A stretch of DNA of 58,234 nucleotides from Xanthobacteraceae bacterium. GTDB lineage: Bacteria; Pseudomonadota; Alphaproteobacteria; Rhizobiales; Xanthobacteraceae. How positions within the stretch are numbered: position 1 is the first letter of the stretch; each line of letters starts with the position of its first letter. Of the stretch, positions 44,677 to 51,777 are shown one piece after another. The notes under the pieces are model-generated. The model had not been told where the DNA came from, made no database searches, and saw only the letters and a program-made list of their open reading frames with translations. A program made the position numbers and the translations under genes. The stretch covers positions 9,187 to 67,420 of the forward strand of contig JANINJ010000002.1 of NCBI GenBank assembly GCA_024508855.1, written 5' to 3'.

Positions 44677-46107
44677 ATGACGACGACAGTGAATTCGGCG
44701 AGGAACGACTCGCGATCGATGCTGGCTTTTCTCGATCGTTCGCACACGATCGCAAAGCCGGGCTACAGCCGCTGGCTGGTACCGCCGGCCGCGTTATGCG
44801 TACATCTTTGCATCGGACAGGCTTACGCGTTCAGCGTCTTCAACCTGCCGATGACCAAGCTGCTGGGTATCTCGCAATCCGCGCCCGGCGACTGGAAGCT
44901 CACCGAACTCGGCTGGATCTTCTCGATCGCGATGGCCATGCTCGGCATTTCGTCGGCGCTGTTCGGCCGCTGGGTCGAGGAAGGCGGACCGCGCAAGGCG
45001 ATGTTCACCGCCGGCTGCCTGTGGGCTGGCGGCTTTCTGCTCTCGGCCATCGGCGTCTATCTGCACAACCTATGGATCATCTATCTCGGCTACGGCTTCT
45101 TCGGCGGCATGGCGCTCGGCATCGGCTACATCTCGCCGGTCTCGACGCTGATGAAATGGTTTCCCGATCGGCCCGGCATGGCCACCGGCATGGCGATCAT
45201 GGGTTTCGGCGGCGGCGCACTGGTGGCCTCGCCGCTGTCGGTTTGGCTGATGAGCCGGTTCACGACCGCGACGCATGTCGGCGTCATGGAGTCGTTCGTC
45301 GTCCTCGCCTGCGGCTATTTCGTCTTCATGATGGTGGGCGCGACGATCGTGCGCGTGCCGGCGGACGACTGGAAACCGGAAGGCTATGTTCCGGCCAAGG
45401 CCGCGACCAAGCTCGTGACCACCAACGACGTCTATGTCTATGACGCGGTGAAGACGCCGCAGTTCTGGCTGATCTGGGTCGTGCTGTTCCTCAACACCAC
45501 CGCCGGCATCGGCGTGCTGGGCCAGGCTTCGGCGATGAGCCAGGAAATGTTCCCCGGCCACATCACGCCGATCGCGGCTGCCGGCCTCGTCGGTCTGATG
45601 AGTCTGTTCAACATGGGCGGCCGCTTCAGCTGGGCGTCGCTATCGGACTATATCGGGCGCCGGAACACCTACTTCGTGTTCATGACGCTCGGCTTCCTGC
45701 TCTACATCACGGTGCCGTATGCCGGCGGCAGCGGCAATGTGGTGTTGTTCGTCTGCTGCTTCCTGATCATCGTCTCGATGTATGGCGGCGGCTTCTCGAC
45801 GGTGCCGGCCTATCTCAGGGACATGTTCGGCACCCGCTATGTCGGCGCCATTCACGGCATCCTGCTCACCGCATGGTCGGCGGCAGGCATCGTCGGGCCG
45901 GTGCTGATCAATTACATCCGCGAATACAACGTCACGCACGGCGTGCCGAAAGCGCAGGCCTACAACACCACCATGTACATCATGGCCGGGCTGTTGGTGA
46001 TCGGCTTCCTCGCCAATCTGTGCGTCCGCGCGGTCAACAAGAAATATCACATGGCGGCGCAGACCGGCGCCGGCATGGGAGCACTGGCGCCTGAGACCGC
46101 CGCATAG
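44677..46107 (+). CDS. MFS transporter of the oxalate/formate antiporter (OFA) type
   Basis: A 476-residue inner-membrane protein with about 12 hydrophobic segments. Conserved parts are LCIGQAYAFSVFNLPM, the MFS loop FGRWVEEGGPRKAMF, MKWFPDRPGMATGMAIMGFGGGALVASPLS, and the second-half loop GGRFSWASLSDYIGRRNTYFVF, a pattern of OFA-family carriers. Substrate probably a small carboxylate; formate from the methanol pathway in this window is a tempting but unproven candidate. The start at 44677 has GGAGGGAG 7 bases upstream. Two microprotein genes follow within 180 bases, the first 9 bases after the stop. Confidence 0.9.
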   Translation: MTTTVNSARNDSRSMLAFLDRSHTIAKPGYSRWLVPPAALCVHLCIGQAYAFSVFNLPMTKLLGISQSAPGDWKLTELGWIFSIAMAMLGISSALFGRWVEEGGPRKAMFTAGCLWAGGFLLSAIGVYLHNLWIIYLGYGFFGGMALGIGYISPVSTLMKWFPDRPGMATGMAIMGFGGGALVASPLSVWLMSRFTTATHVGVMESFVVLACGYFVFMMVGATIVRVPADDWKPEGYVPAKAATKLVTTNDVYVYDAVKTPQFWLIWVVLFLNTTAGIGVLGQASAMSQEMFPGHITPIAAAGLVGLMSLFNMGGRFSWASLSDYIGRRNTYFVFMTLGFLLYITVPYAGGSGNVVLFVCCFLIIVSMYGGGFSTVPAYLRDMFGTRYVGAIHGILLTAWSAAGIVGPVLINYIREYNVTHGVPKAQAYNTTMYIMAGLLVIGFLANLCVRAVNKKYHMAAQTGAGMGALAPETAA

Positions 46108-46116
46108 GAGGACGAG

Positions 46117-46275
46117 ATGAACGATGCACATCCGACCGTGGCAGGATTTTTCCAGCTTCTGTTCGCGTGGGCCATCTATCAGACGATGCAGAAACTCGCC
46201 TCCATCAAACAGGAAGAGACTGCGGCGCAGATAGCGGCGGAGACCGCCGCGTCGGGCTACCCACCGGGAGTATGA
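46117..46275 (+). CDS. Microprotein linked to the MFS transporter (52 aa)
   Basis: A 52-residue protein (MNDAHPTVAGFFQLLFAWAI, then YQTMQKLASIKQEETAAQIA). It has AGGAGGACGAG directly before the ATG, a strong ribosome site that overlaps the MFS stop region. One hydrophobic stretch (FFQLLFAWAIYQTM) precedes a charged helix. Its stop overlaps the start of the next microprotein gene (ATGA). The arrangement implies co-translation with the transporter. No known domain is recognised. Confidence 0.7.
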   Translation: MNDAHPTVAGFFQLLFAWAIYQTMQKLASIKQEETAAQIAAETAASGYPPGV

Positions 46276-46412
46276 CAATGATGCAGACACCGAACGCCAC
46301 ATCGGCACCAACGCCAACGATCAAGCTCGCCCTCGCCTGGAGCTTTGTCGGCATTCCCCTGCTCGCAGGAGTCGCGCAGACCCTCATCAATGCGATGAAG
46401 CTGTTCCAGTAG
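46272..46412 (+). CDS. MFS transporter small subunit-like protein (46 aa)
   Basis: A 46-residue protein, MTMMQTPNATSAPTPTIKLA followed by LAWSFVGIPLLAGVAQTLINAMKLF, i.e. one transmembrane helix at the C-terminus. Short single-helix proteins of this form are annotated as small subunits beside OFA-type MFS carriers, as I recall. The start is coupled to the previous microprotein gene. Met at 46278 or 46281 could also be used. Confidence 0.72.
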   Translation: MTMMQTPNATSAPTPTIKLALAWSFVGIPLLAGVAQTLINAMKLFQ

Positions 46413-46427
46413 TCTCCCCACGACTGT

Positions 46428-46457
46428 CGCTCGCCGGCGCATATAGGCTGGCGAGCG
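46428..46457 (+). terminator. Candidate terminator after the MFS operon
   Basis: Inverted repeat CGCTCGCC (46428-46435) and GGCGAGCG (46450-46457), loop 14, followed by GCCTTTCCC. It lies 15 bases after the last microprotein gene. No long U-run, so efficiency is uncertain. Confidence 0.45.
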
Positions 46458-46486
46458 GCCTTTCCCGGCGAGATCGTGCGCGATCG

Positions 46487-46526
46487 CTAGAGTCCGATCC
46501 AACTGCTTTTCAGGATCGTGTTCTAG
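46487..46526. repeat. Palindromic element between convergent genes
   Basis: CTAGAGTCCGATCC (46487-46500) and GGATCGTGTTCTAG (46513-46526) pair at 12 of 14 positions. The CTAGA-N-CCGATCC form resembles another dispersed intergenic palindrome of Bradyrhizobium relatives. Lies between the MFS operon and the AI-2E-type gene, both ending here. Confidence 0.55.
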
Positions 46527-46571
46527 CGGCGTTCAGATCGCAGCAGTTCGGAGCTCCGTCACCCGGGCACC

Positions 46572-48956
46572 CTAGTTCGGCACCCGCTGTCCGAGCGTTG
46601 CTGAATTCGGCGCCGCTCCATCGACCTCGTCAGGTTGGTGCTGCGCCGGCCGCGAAGTGATGAGCTCCGTGACATCGGCGGCCATTCTTTCCAGAAGCTC
46701 GATCTCGCTTTCCTCGAGAATGCGCGGCTTCGGGTCGACGATACACAGTGTGCCGAGGACGAAACCGTCCTCCGTGCGCAGCGGCGCCCCGGCATAAAAT
46801 CGCACGTCGCGCAGATCGATCGCAGGGTTGTCGGCAAACCTTGGATCGCGCTCCGCGTCCGGCACCACCAGCGTCTCGCCTGCGGCAACCACGTGCCCGC
46901 AAACCGATTGCTCGCGGGACATACTCTGCATCGGTCCGCTGTCGTCAATCAACGACTTCGGCAGCGTGCCGCTTTTTCCTGCAACGATCTCGCGGTCGGT
47001 ATCGATGAGCGAGATCATGGCAAAGCCGGTATCGAAGACATCGGCTGCGCGCTTCGCCATCGCGTCCAATTCCTCCTTGGCGTGCCCGTCGAGAACGCCG
47101 GTCGCATGCAACGCAGCGACGCGCTTCGCGTCATCTTCCGGGATCGGCGCAGGTTTGTATTCCAGCGCGGCGCCCGGACCCAGCATCTGCTGGATGCGAT
47201 GAACAGCCTCCGTCATCGAGGTCGCAACTTCGTCCGCCCCCAGCCGCTCGACCGCTTCGTCCGTAAGCAGATCGTCGGGCCCGTTCCAGAGCGCCAGCAC
47301 GATCTTCAGATCGGGCCACTTACGCCGCAACCGCCGACAGAAATGGCGCGCCGGGAGGGACGGTTCCGGGCTGAAATAGCTCAGGCAAACCAGCGCAACG
47401 CCTTCAAGATCGAGGTTCGCGACATATTCGGCATTGATCGAAGCCGCAGGGCGACTGGCCGCTGCGACACCTTCATGCCGCAACGCGTTGGCAAGCATCC
47501 TCGCTGCGATAGCGTCGACCTCCCACTTGCCGCCGATGCAGATCACCGTTTCGCGCGCCGGGACAGGCTGCGTATCCGGCGGATTCTGATCGGCCAGCTC
47601 GTCGAGCAAATCATCCATACCGCTGACGATCCGAAGGCGGTGCTCCGCCGAGGCAACGTCGGCGTGATCCTCGCTCGCGAGACGGAGCACCTTCAGGCCG
47701 ATATCGTCGTAGAACGCAAGTTCGGAGTTCTCTTTGATTTCCGCTTCAGCGATCTCGATCACCTCGTCGACATCGCCTGCGATCAGTCGCTGATAAATGC
47801 GGGTCGGCACATCCAGCGCCGGCTCCGAACCAAGCAGCACATGGAGAAACTGCAGCTGCGGCAAATGGCGGCCGATGACAAGCAGGCATACCGTCAGCGG
47901 CGTCGAGAGGATCAATCCGATCGGCCCCCAGAGAGCCGTCCAGAACGTCGCTGCGGCGATCAACGCAATTGCCGAGAGCCCCGTGCTCGCACCGTAAAGC
48001 AGCGGCTCGACGATGTTGTTGCTCACAAGTTCCAGAAAGACGATCAGTGCCAGGGTCCACAGAACCATGGACCAGCTCGGATCGACAGCGAATGCCAGCG
48101 CAAGCGGGAATATCGACGAGATCGCAGGACCGACATACGGAATGAACCGCATCGCCGCGGCGACGCTGCCCCACAGCAGCGCACCCGGCACGCCGATGAA
48201 CCACAGACCCAGCGCCAACGGCGCGCCGTAGCTCACGTTCACGAGAAGCTGCATCAGCAGATATTTGCTGATGCGCGCGCCGGCTTCGTCCAGCGCGTCC
48301 GTCGAACGATACAGATTGCCTCCGAAGATACGCAGGAAGCGGTCGCGAATGTCGCGGCTATCGAGCAACGCCAGGAAAACGAAAACGAAGACGATGCCCG
48401 CCGTCGCCAGCGGCTCCGCAGAACGGGCGAGCCAGGTCATCGCCTGTTTCATGGCGCTTTCGGGGGCTGGCGTCACCTCGACACGCTGCACGTCAGGGGC
48501 GGTGGACGACTGCGTTGCCGCCGTATCGACTTCGGTCTCGATCGTTCCGAGCGTTTTCAGCACCCCGTCGAACATGCCCGGCGCCTTCAACGTGTCGCGC
48601 AATGTCGTCAGCTTTCCGCGGATGGTCGTTTGGTAGGTGGGAAGCTGCTCGCTGAGCGAGCGTACCTGGGCACCTAAAGTCAGGCCGAACCCTGCGATGA
48701 GACAGAGAACGATCACCATCACGGCCGAAACCGCAACAATCTGCGGCAGACCGATCCGCCGCAGCCACGACACAGCGGGATTGAGCGCAAAGCTGAGGAG
48801 CAACGCCAGGGCCAACGGCATCAGCACCCCGCGACCGAAGTAAAGCGCCGCCAGAATAATGGTAGCGGAGAGGAGCATCGCCGCAATCCGGACCGGATCG
48901 CCGGCATGCTCTTGCGGTTGACCGGCAGCGCTTTGAAGGTCGGAAAGGGTTTTCAT
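46572..48956 (-). CDS. AI-2E-type permease fused to a Rossmann-like and a GAF domain
   Basis: A 794-residue protein. Residues 20 to about 370 are an AI-2E/PerM-type permease with hydrophobic segments (MLLSATIILAALYFGRGVLMPLALALLLSFALNPAVSWLRRIGLP; NVSYGAPLALGLWFIGVPGALLWGSVAAAMRFIPYVGPAIS). After a linker of about 110 residues comes a B12-binding-like alpha-beta domain (VICIGGKWEVDAIAARMLANALRHEGV) and a C-terminal GAF domain (FAMISLIDTDREIVAGKSG, SVCGHVVAAGETLVVPDAERDPRF). Permeases of this family normally end after the membrane part, so this is an unusual signalling fusion. The start at 48956 is the Met nearest the first segment; the longer frame to 49106 lacks support. Confidence 0.88.
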   Translation of the reverse strand: MKTLSDLQSAAGQPQEHAGDPVRIAAMLLSATIILAALYFGRGVLMPLALALLLSFALNPAVSWLRRIGLPQIVAVSAVMVIVLCLIAGFGLTLGAQVRSLSEQLPTYQTTIRGKLTTLRDTLKAPGMFDGVLKTLGTIETEVDTAATQSSTAPDVQRVEVTPAPESAMKQAMTWLARSAEPLATAGIVFVFVFLALLDSRDIRDRFLRIFGGNLYRSTDALDEAGARISKYLLMQLLVNVSYGAPLALGLWFIGVPGALLWGSVAAAMRFIPYVGPAISSIFPLALAFAVDPSWSMVLWTLALIVFLELVSNNIVEPLLYGASTGLSAIALIAAATFWTALWGPIGLILSTPLTVCLLVIGRHLPQLQFLHVLLGSEPALDVPTRIYQRLIAGDVDEVIEIAEAEIKENSELAFYDDIGLKVLRLASEDHADVASAEHRLRIVSGMDDLLDELADQNPPDTQPVPARETVICIGGKWEVDAIAARMLANALRHEGVAAASRPAASINAEYVANLDLEGVALVCLSYFSPEPSLPARHFCRRLRRKWPDLKIVLALWNGPDDLLTDEAVERLGADEVATSMTEAVHRIQQMLGPGAALEYKPAPIPEDDAKRVAALHATGVLDGHAKEELDAMAKRAADVFDTGFAMISLIDTDREIVAGKSGTLPKSLIDDSGPMQSMSREQSVCGHVVAAGETLVVPDAERDPRFADNPAIDLRDVRFYAGAPLRTEDGFVLGTLCIVDPKPRILEESEIELLERMAADVTELITSRPAQHQPDEVDGAAPNSATLGQRVPN

Positions 48957-49205
48957 ATCGAATTGGCTAACTATGCACGGCACCGAACGAGATGGGGCTG
49001 TACAACTCACCACCATGTGGCGAGTTCCGCGCAGGGAGCACCGCAAATGGCCCAGCCGGGAAACACACTCGCCACGCATCGACGCGCACAACGTCGACGT
49101 GACCAAAGCCCGCCAACAGATACCGCCAACGCGATCTACAGCCGGCGATTCGCTGTTACGCCAGGATTTAATTTAATGGAGGATCACGGAAATCGGCGGG
49201 GGAAA

Positions 49206-49281
49206 TGGTGCCCAGGGGCGGGATCGAACCACCGACACTGCGATTTTCAGTCGCATGCTCTACCAACTGAGCTACCTGGGC
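49206..49281 (-). tRNA. tRNA-Phe (GAA)
   Basis: A 76-base tRNA on the minus strand. It folds into a normal cloverleaf: acceptor GCCCAGG/CCTGGGC, D-arm AGCTCAGTTGGTAGAGCA, anticodon loop CTGAAAA with GAA, and T-arm GGTTCGATCC. The 3' CCA is encoded. Close downstream of yacG in the order usual for alphaproteobacteria. Confidence 0.97.
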
Positions 49282-49446
49282 GTCGCCGGGCCGGAGGCCG
49301 GGCGCGGGCGGTTTATAGTCAGAGCGGGCGGCCATGTCCACCCGGCAAACCACCGGAAGTGGAAACGGGGATAACAAGTTCGACGACTTGCGGAAATCCC
49401 CATTTTTCGCGCGACGGCAACAGCCGCGCCGTCGCTGGAAAGCCGC

Positions 49447-49644
49447 CTATTCGGCGTCTTCCTCGTCGGTGGGACGGCCCGGAACGACATAGGATCCGGA
49501 CAGCCAGCGATTGAGATCGACGTCGCGGCAGCGCTCGGAACAGAACGGTTTTGAGGCCTCGGTAGCAGGCTTGCCGCAGATCGGGCAGCGCTTCGCGGCC
49601 GCGGCCTTGCGGCCCGTGTCCGGATCGGGCCGATCAGCCGGCAT
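49447..49644 (-). CDS. yacG: DNA gyrase inhibitor/zinc-binding protein YacG
   Basis: A 65-residue zinc protein with [37 protein letters not shown], i.e. CxxC and CxxxC-type cysteines and the family's C-terminal motif. In Escherichia coli YacG binds gyrase and inhibits it. Its start overlaps the maf stop by 11 bases, so it is co-transcribed with maf. Confidence 0.95.
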   Translation of the reverse strand: MPADRPDPDTGRKAAAAKRCPICGKPATEASKPFCSERCRDVDLNRWLSGSYVVPGRPTDEEDAE

Positions 49645-50257
49645 TCAACCAGCCCGACCGGATCGGGAATTTCTCGCCGCCGAGGAGCGATATCGATTCG
49701 TAGAGCGGCAGCCCGACCACGTTGGTGTAGGAGCCGACCATCTTCACTACGAACGACCCGGCGATACCCTGCACCGCGTAGCCGCCGGCCTTGCCGCGCC
49801 ACTCGCCGGCATCAAGATAGGCCTTGATATCCTCCTCGGTCAGCCGCTTGAAGCGGACGCGGGTCTCGATCAGCCGCTGGCGAAACGCCTCGTTGGGCGT
49901 CACCAGGGAGACCGCGGTGTAGACGCGATGGTTGCGGCCGGACAATAGCCGCAGGCACTGCGAGGCCTCGTCGACCAGCTCGGCCTTGGGCAGGATGCGC
50001 CGCCCCACCGCGACCACGGTATCGGCCGCGAGGATGAAGGAGCCGCGCAGGTTGTCGTCGAGCTTCACCGATTTCAGCGCCGCCTCGGCCTTGGCGCGGG
50101 CCAGCCGGTTGGCGCAGGCGCGCGGCAGTTCTCCCCGCGTCGGCGTCTCGTCCACATTGGCCGGCAACAGCGCGTCGGGTTCGATCCCGGCCTGATTGAG
50201 CAGCGCGAGCCGTCGCGGCGAACCGGAGGCGAGGACGAGTTTGGGACGGCCGGACAT
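49634..50257 (-). CDS. maf: Maf-type nucleotide pyrophosphatase
   Basis: A 207-residue house-cleaning enzyme that hydrolyses non-canonical or methylated nucleoside triphosphates. Motifs: [19 protein letters not shown] at the N-terminus, [18 protein letters not shown] in the middle and [30 protein letters not shown] toward the C-terminus. Sub-specificity (dTTP/UTP or m7GTP type) is not assigned. Overlaps yacG; normally preceded by infA in this clade, which is absent here. Confidence 0.94.
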   Translation of the reverse strand: MSGRPKLVLASGSPRRLALLNQAGIEPDALLPANVDETPTRGELPRACANRLARAKAEAALKSVKLDDNLRGSFILAADTVVAVGRRILPKAELVDEASQCLRLLSGRNHRVYTAVSLVTPNEAFRQRLIETRVRFKRLTEEDIKAYLDAGEWRGKAGGYAVQGIAGSFVVKMVGSYTNVVGLPLYESISLLGGEKFPIRSGWLNAG

Positions 50258-50400
50258 GCGGAGCGATCGATCTTTCAGGCAAACGGCGAAACGCGCGGGA
50301 CCGTATCGGAAGCGCCCCGGTTCGACAACAGCGCAGACCTGCGCCGGGGACCGGCGCGCCGTTTACCGTGTTGGAAGAATTGGCCGATCCGGCCTCGGGA

Positions 50401-50607
50401 TCAGGCCCGCCGGCGCCGGCCTACGGCAAGGAACCCGGCATAGAGCACGATCGGAACCAGCAGCGTCACCCACGACAGCCCGTCCCACACGCCATCGCCC
50501 ACCAGCGCCGCGATCAGGCCGACGCCGCTGAGCACGCCGATGATGGCGGGCGCGAGAAAAATCTGCCGCAGGCTTTGCCGCGGCCGGCGCGAGGTCGTCA
50601 TCGTCAT
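50401..50607 (-). CDS. Small membrane protein coupled to the PepSY gene (68 aa)
   Basis: A 68-residue protein, MTMTTSRRPRQSLRQIFLAP then AIIGVLSGVGLIAALVGDGV and WDGLSWVTLLVPIVLYAGFL, i.e. two transmembrane helices after a basic N-terminus. Its ATG overlaps the PepSY stop (ATGA), so the two are translationally coupled. Such small proteins accompany PepSY genes in iron-uptake operons of this group. Function unknown. Confidence 0.75.
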   Translation of the reverse strand: MTMTTSRRPRQSLRQIFLAPAIIGVLSGVGLIAALVGDGVWDGLSWVTLLVPIVLYAGFLAVGRRRRA

Positions 50608-51767
50608 GTGGTCACCGCCGGCTGCTCGACGCGCGAGGCGCGCGCCGCCGCAGGAGCGACGGCAGAACTGGTCTTGCGGCGCCGCAGCCAGAGATAGAGG
50701 CCGGTCCACAGCACGACGATGGTGAGAACGTCGAGAACCGCCCAGATGATCTTCAGCGGCATGCCGCCGTAGTCGCCGAAGTGCAGCGGCTGCGAGAGGA
50801 ACAACGCCGTCACGTACCATGGCATGTCGCGCGTATCGGTGAGCTTGCCGGTCTCGGCATCGATCAGCGCCGGCTTCAGCAGACGCGACGTGACCGGCGT
50901 GTTGCCGCGCAGGAACACCGTGTAGTGGCTCTTGCTCGAGAAGATGGTGCCGGGAAACGCGATGAACGAAGGCGTCATTCCGGGTACGGCCCTGGATGCG
51001 ACATCGGAAGCATTCTGCACCGAGGTCAGATGCGCCGGCGGCGGACGATCGCGATACTGCATCGTCATTTCCGCAAGCTGGCCGTATTGCCACATCTTCA
51101 GCACCAGATCGGCCCAGGTGTTGATGACGCCGGTGAAGCCGACCACCAGCGTCCACACCACAAGAAGGATGCCGGCAAGGTTATGCACGTCGAGCCAGCG
51201 CACGATGCGCGGCCGATCGCTGCGATAGGAGCCGAACTTCAGTTTCCGCATCGATGGCGCATAGACCACGATGCCCGAGATGATCGCCGTGCAGAACAGG
51301 ATGCCCATCAGCCCGAGAAACAGCTTGCCCGGCAGACCGGCAAACATGTCGGTGTGCAGCTTGAGCATGATGTAGGTGAAACGCCCGGTGACATCGGGCG
51401 AATCGAGATAGCTGCCGGTATGCGCATCGACGCGCACGATGCGGTTGTCGACCGGATTGGCGTCGATCGTCTTGCCGATGCTCAGCAGCATCGCATTCGG
51501 ATCGTCGCGATCCCAGATCAGGAAGTGCGGCACCTGTCCCGGAAACGGCGCGAGCCCGCTCGCAACGATGCGATCGAGATCGGCCATCGGCGTGCCCGCC
51601 GGTACGTCGGTCGCCTTTACGCTCTCATGCAGAAGGTCGTCGATCTCGTCGTGGAAGATCAACGGCAGGCCGGTGATGCACAGCATCAGCATGAACACGG
51701 TGCAGACGATGCTGGACCATTTGTGGACCCAGCTCCATCGGCGCAGCGATTTGGTACCTGCCGTCAA
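50604..51767 (-). CDS. PepSY-domain inner-membrane protein in the TonB-receptor operon
   Basis: A 387-residue protein of the same type as that at 43082-44281: HKWSSIVCTVFMLMLCITGLPLIFHDE at the N-terminus, LPGKLFLGLMGILFCTAIISGIVVYAPSMRKLKFG, LDVHNLAGILLVVWTLVVGFTGVINTWADL and IIWAVLDVLTIVVLWTGLYLWLRRR at the C-terminus. Conserved histidines on the helices suggest haem or metal binding. It starts 10 bases after the TonB receptor stop, so the two are one operon. The likely role is reduction or release of iron brought in by the receptor. Confidence 0.9.
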   Translation of the reverse strand: MTAGTKSLRRWSWVHKWSSIVCTVFMLMLCITGLPLIFHDEIDDLLHESVKATDVPAGTPMADLDRIVASGLAPFPGQVPHFLIWDRDDPNAMLLSIGKTIDANPVDNRIVRVDAHTGSYLDSPDVTGRFTYIMLKLHTDMFAGLPGKLFLGLMGILFCTAIISGIVVYAPSMRKLKFGSYRSDRPRIVRWLDVHNLAGILLVVWTLVVGFTGVINTWADLVLKMWQYGQLAEMTMQYRDRPPPAHLTSVQNASDVASRAVPGMTPSFIAFPGTIFSSKSHYTVFLRGNTPVTSRLLKPALIDAETGKLTDTRDMPWYVTALFLSQPLHFGDYGGMPLKIIWAVLDVLTIVVLWTGLYLWLRRRKTSSAVAPAAARASRVEQPAVTT

Positions 51768-51777
51768 TTCGTCCCCC

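Noticed and set aside
46635-48677. A 680-codon plus-strand frame opposite the permease-GAF gene
   Set aside because: Arg/Gln-rich shadow; the minus-strand protein has membrane segments and a clear GAF domain.
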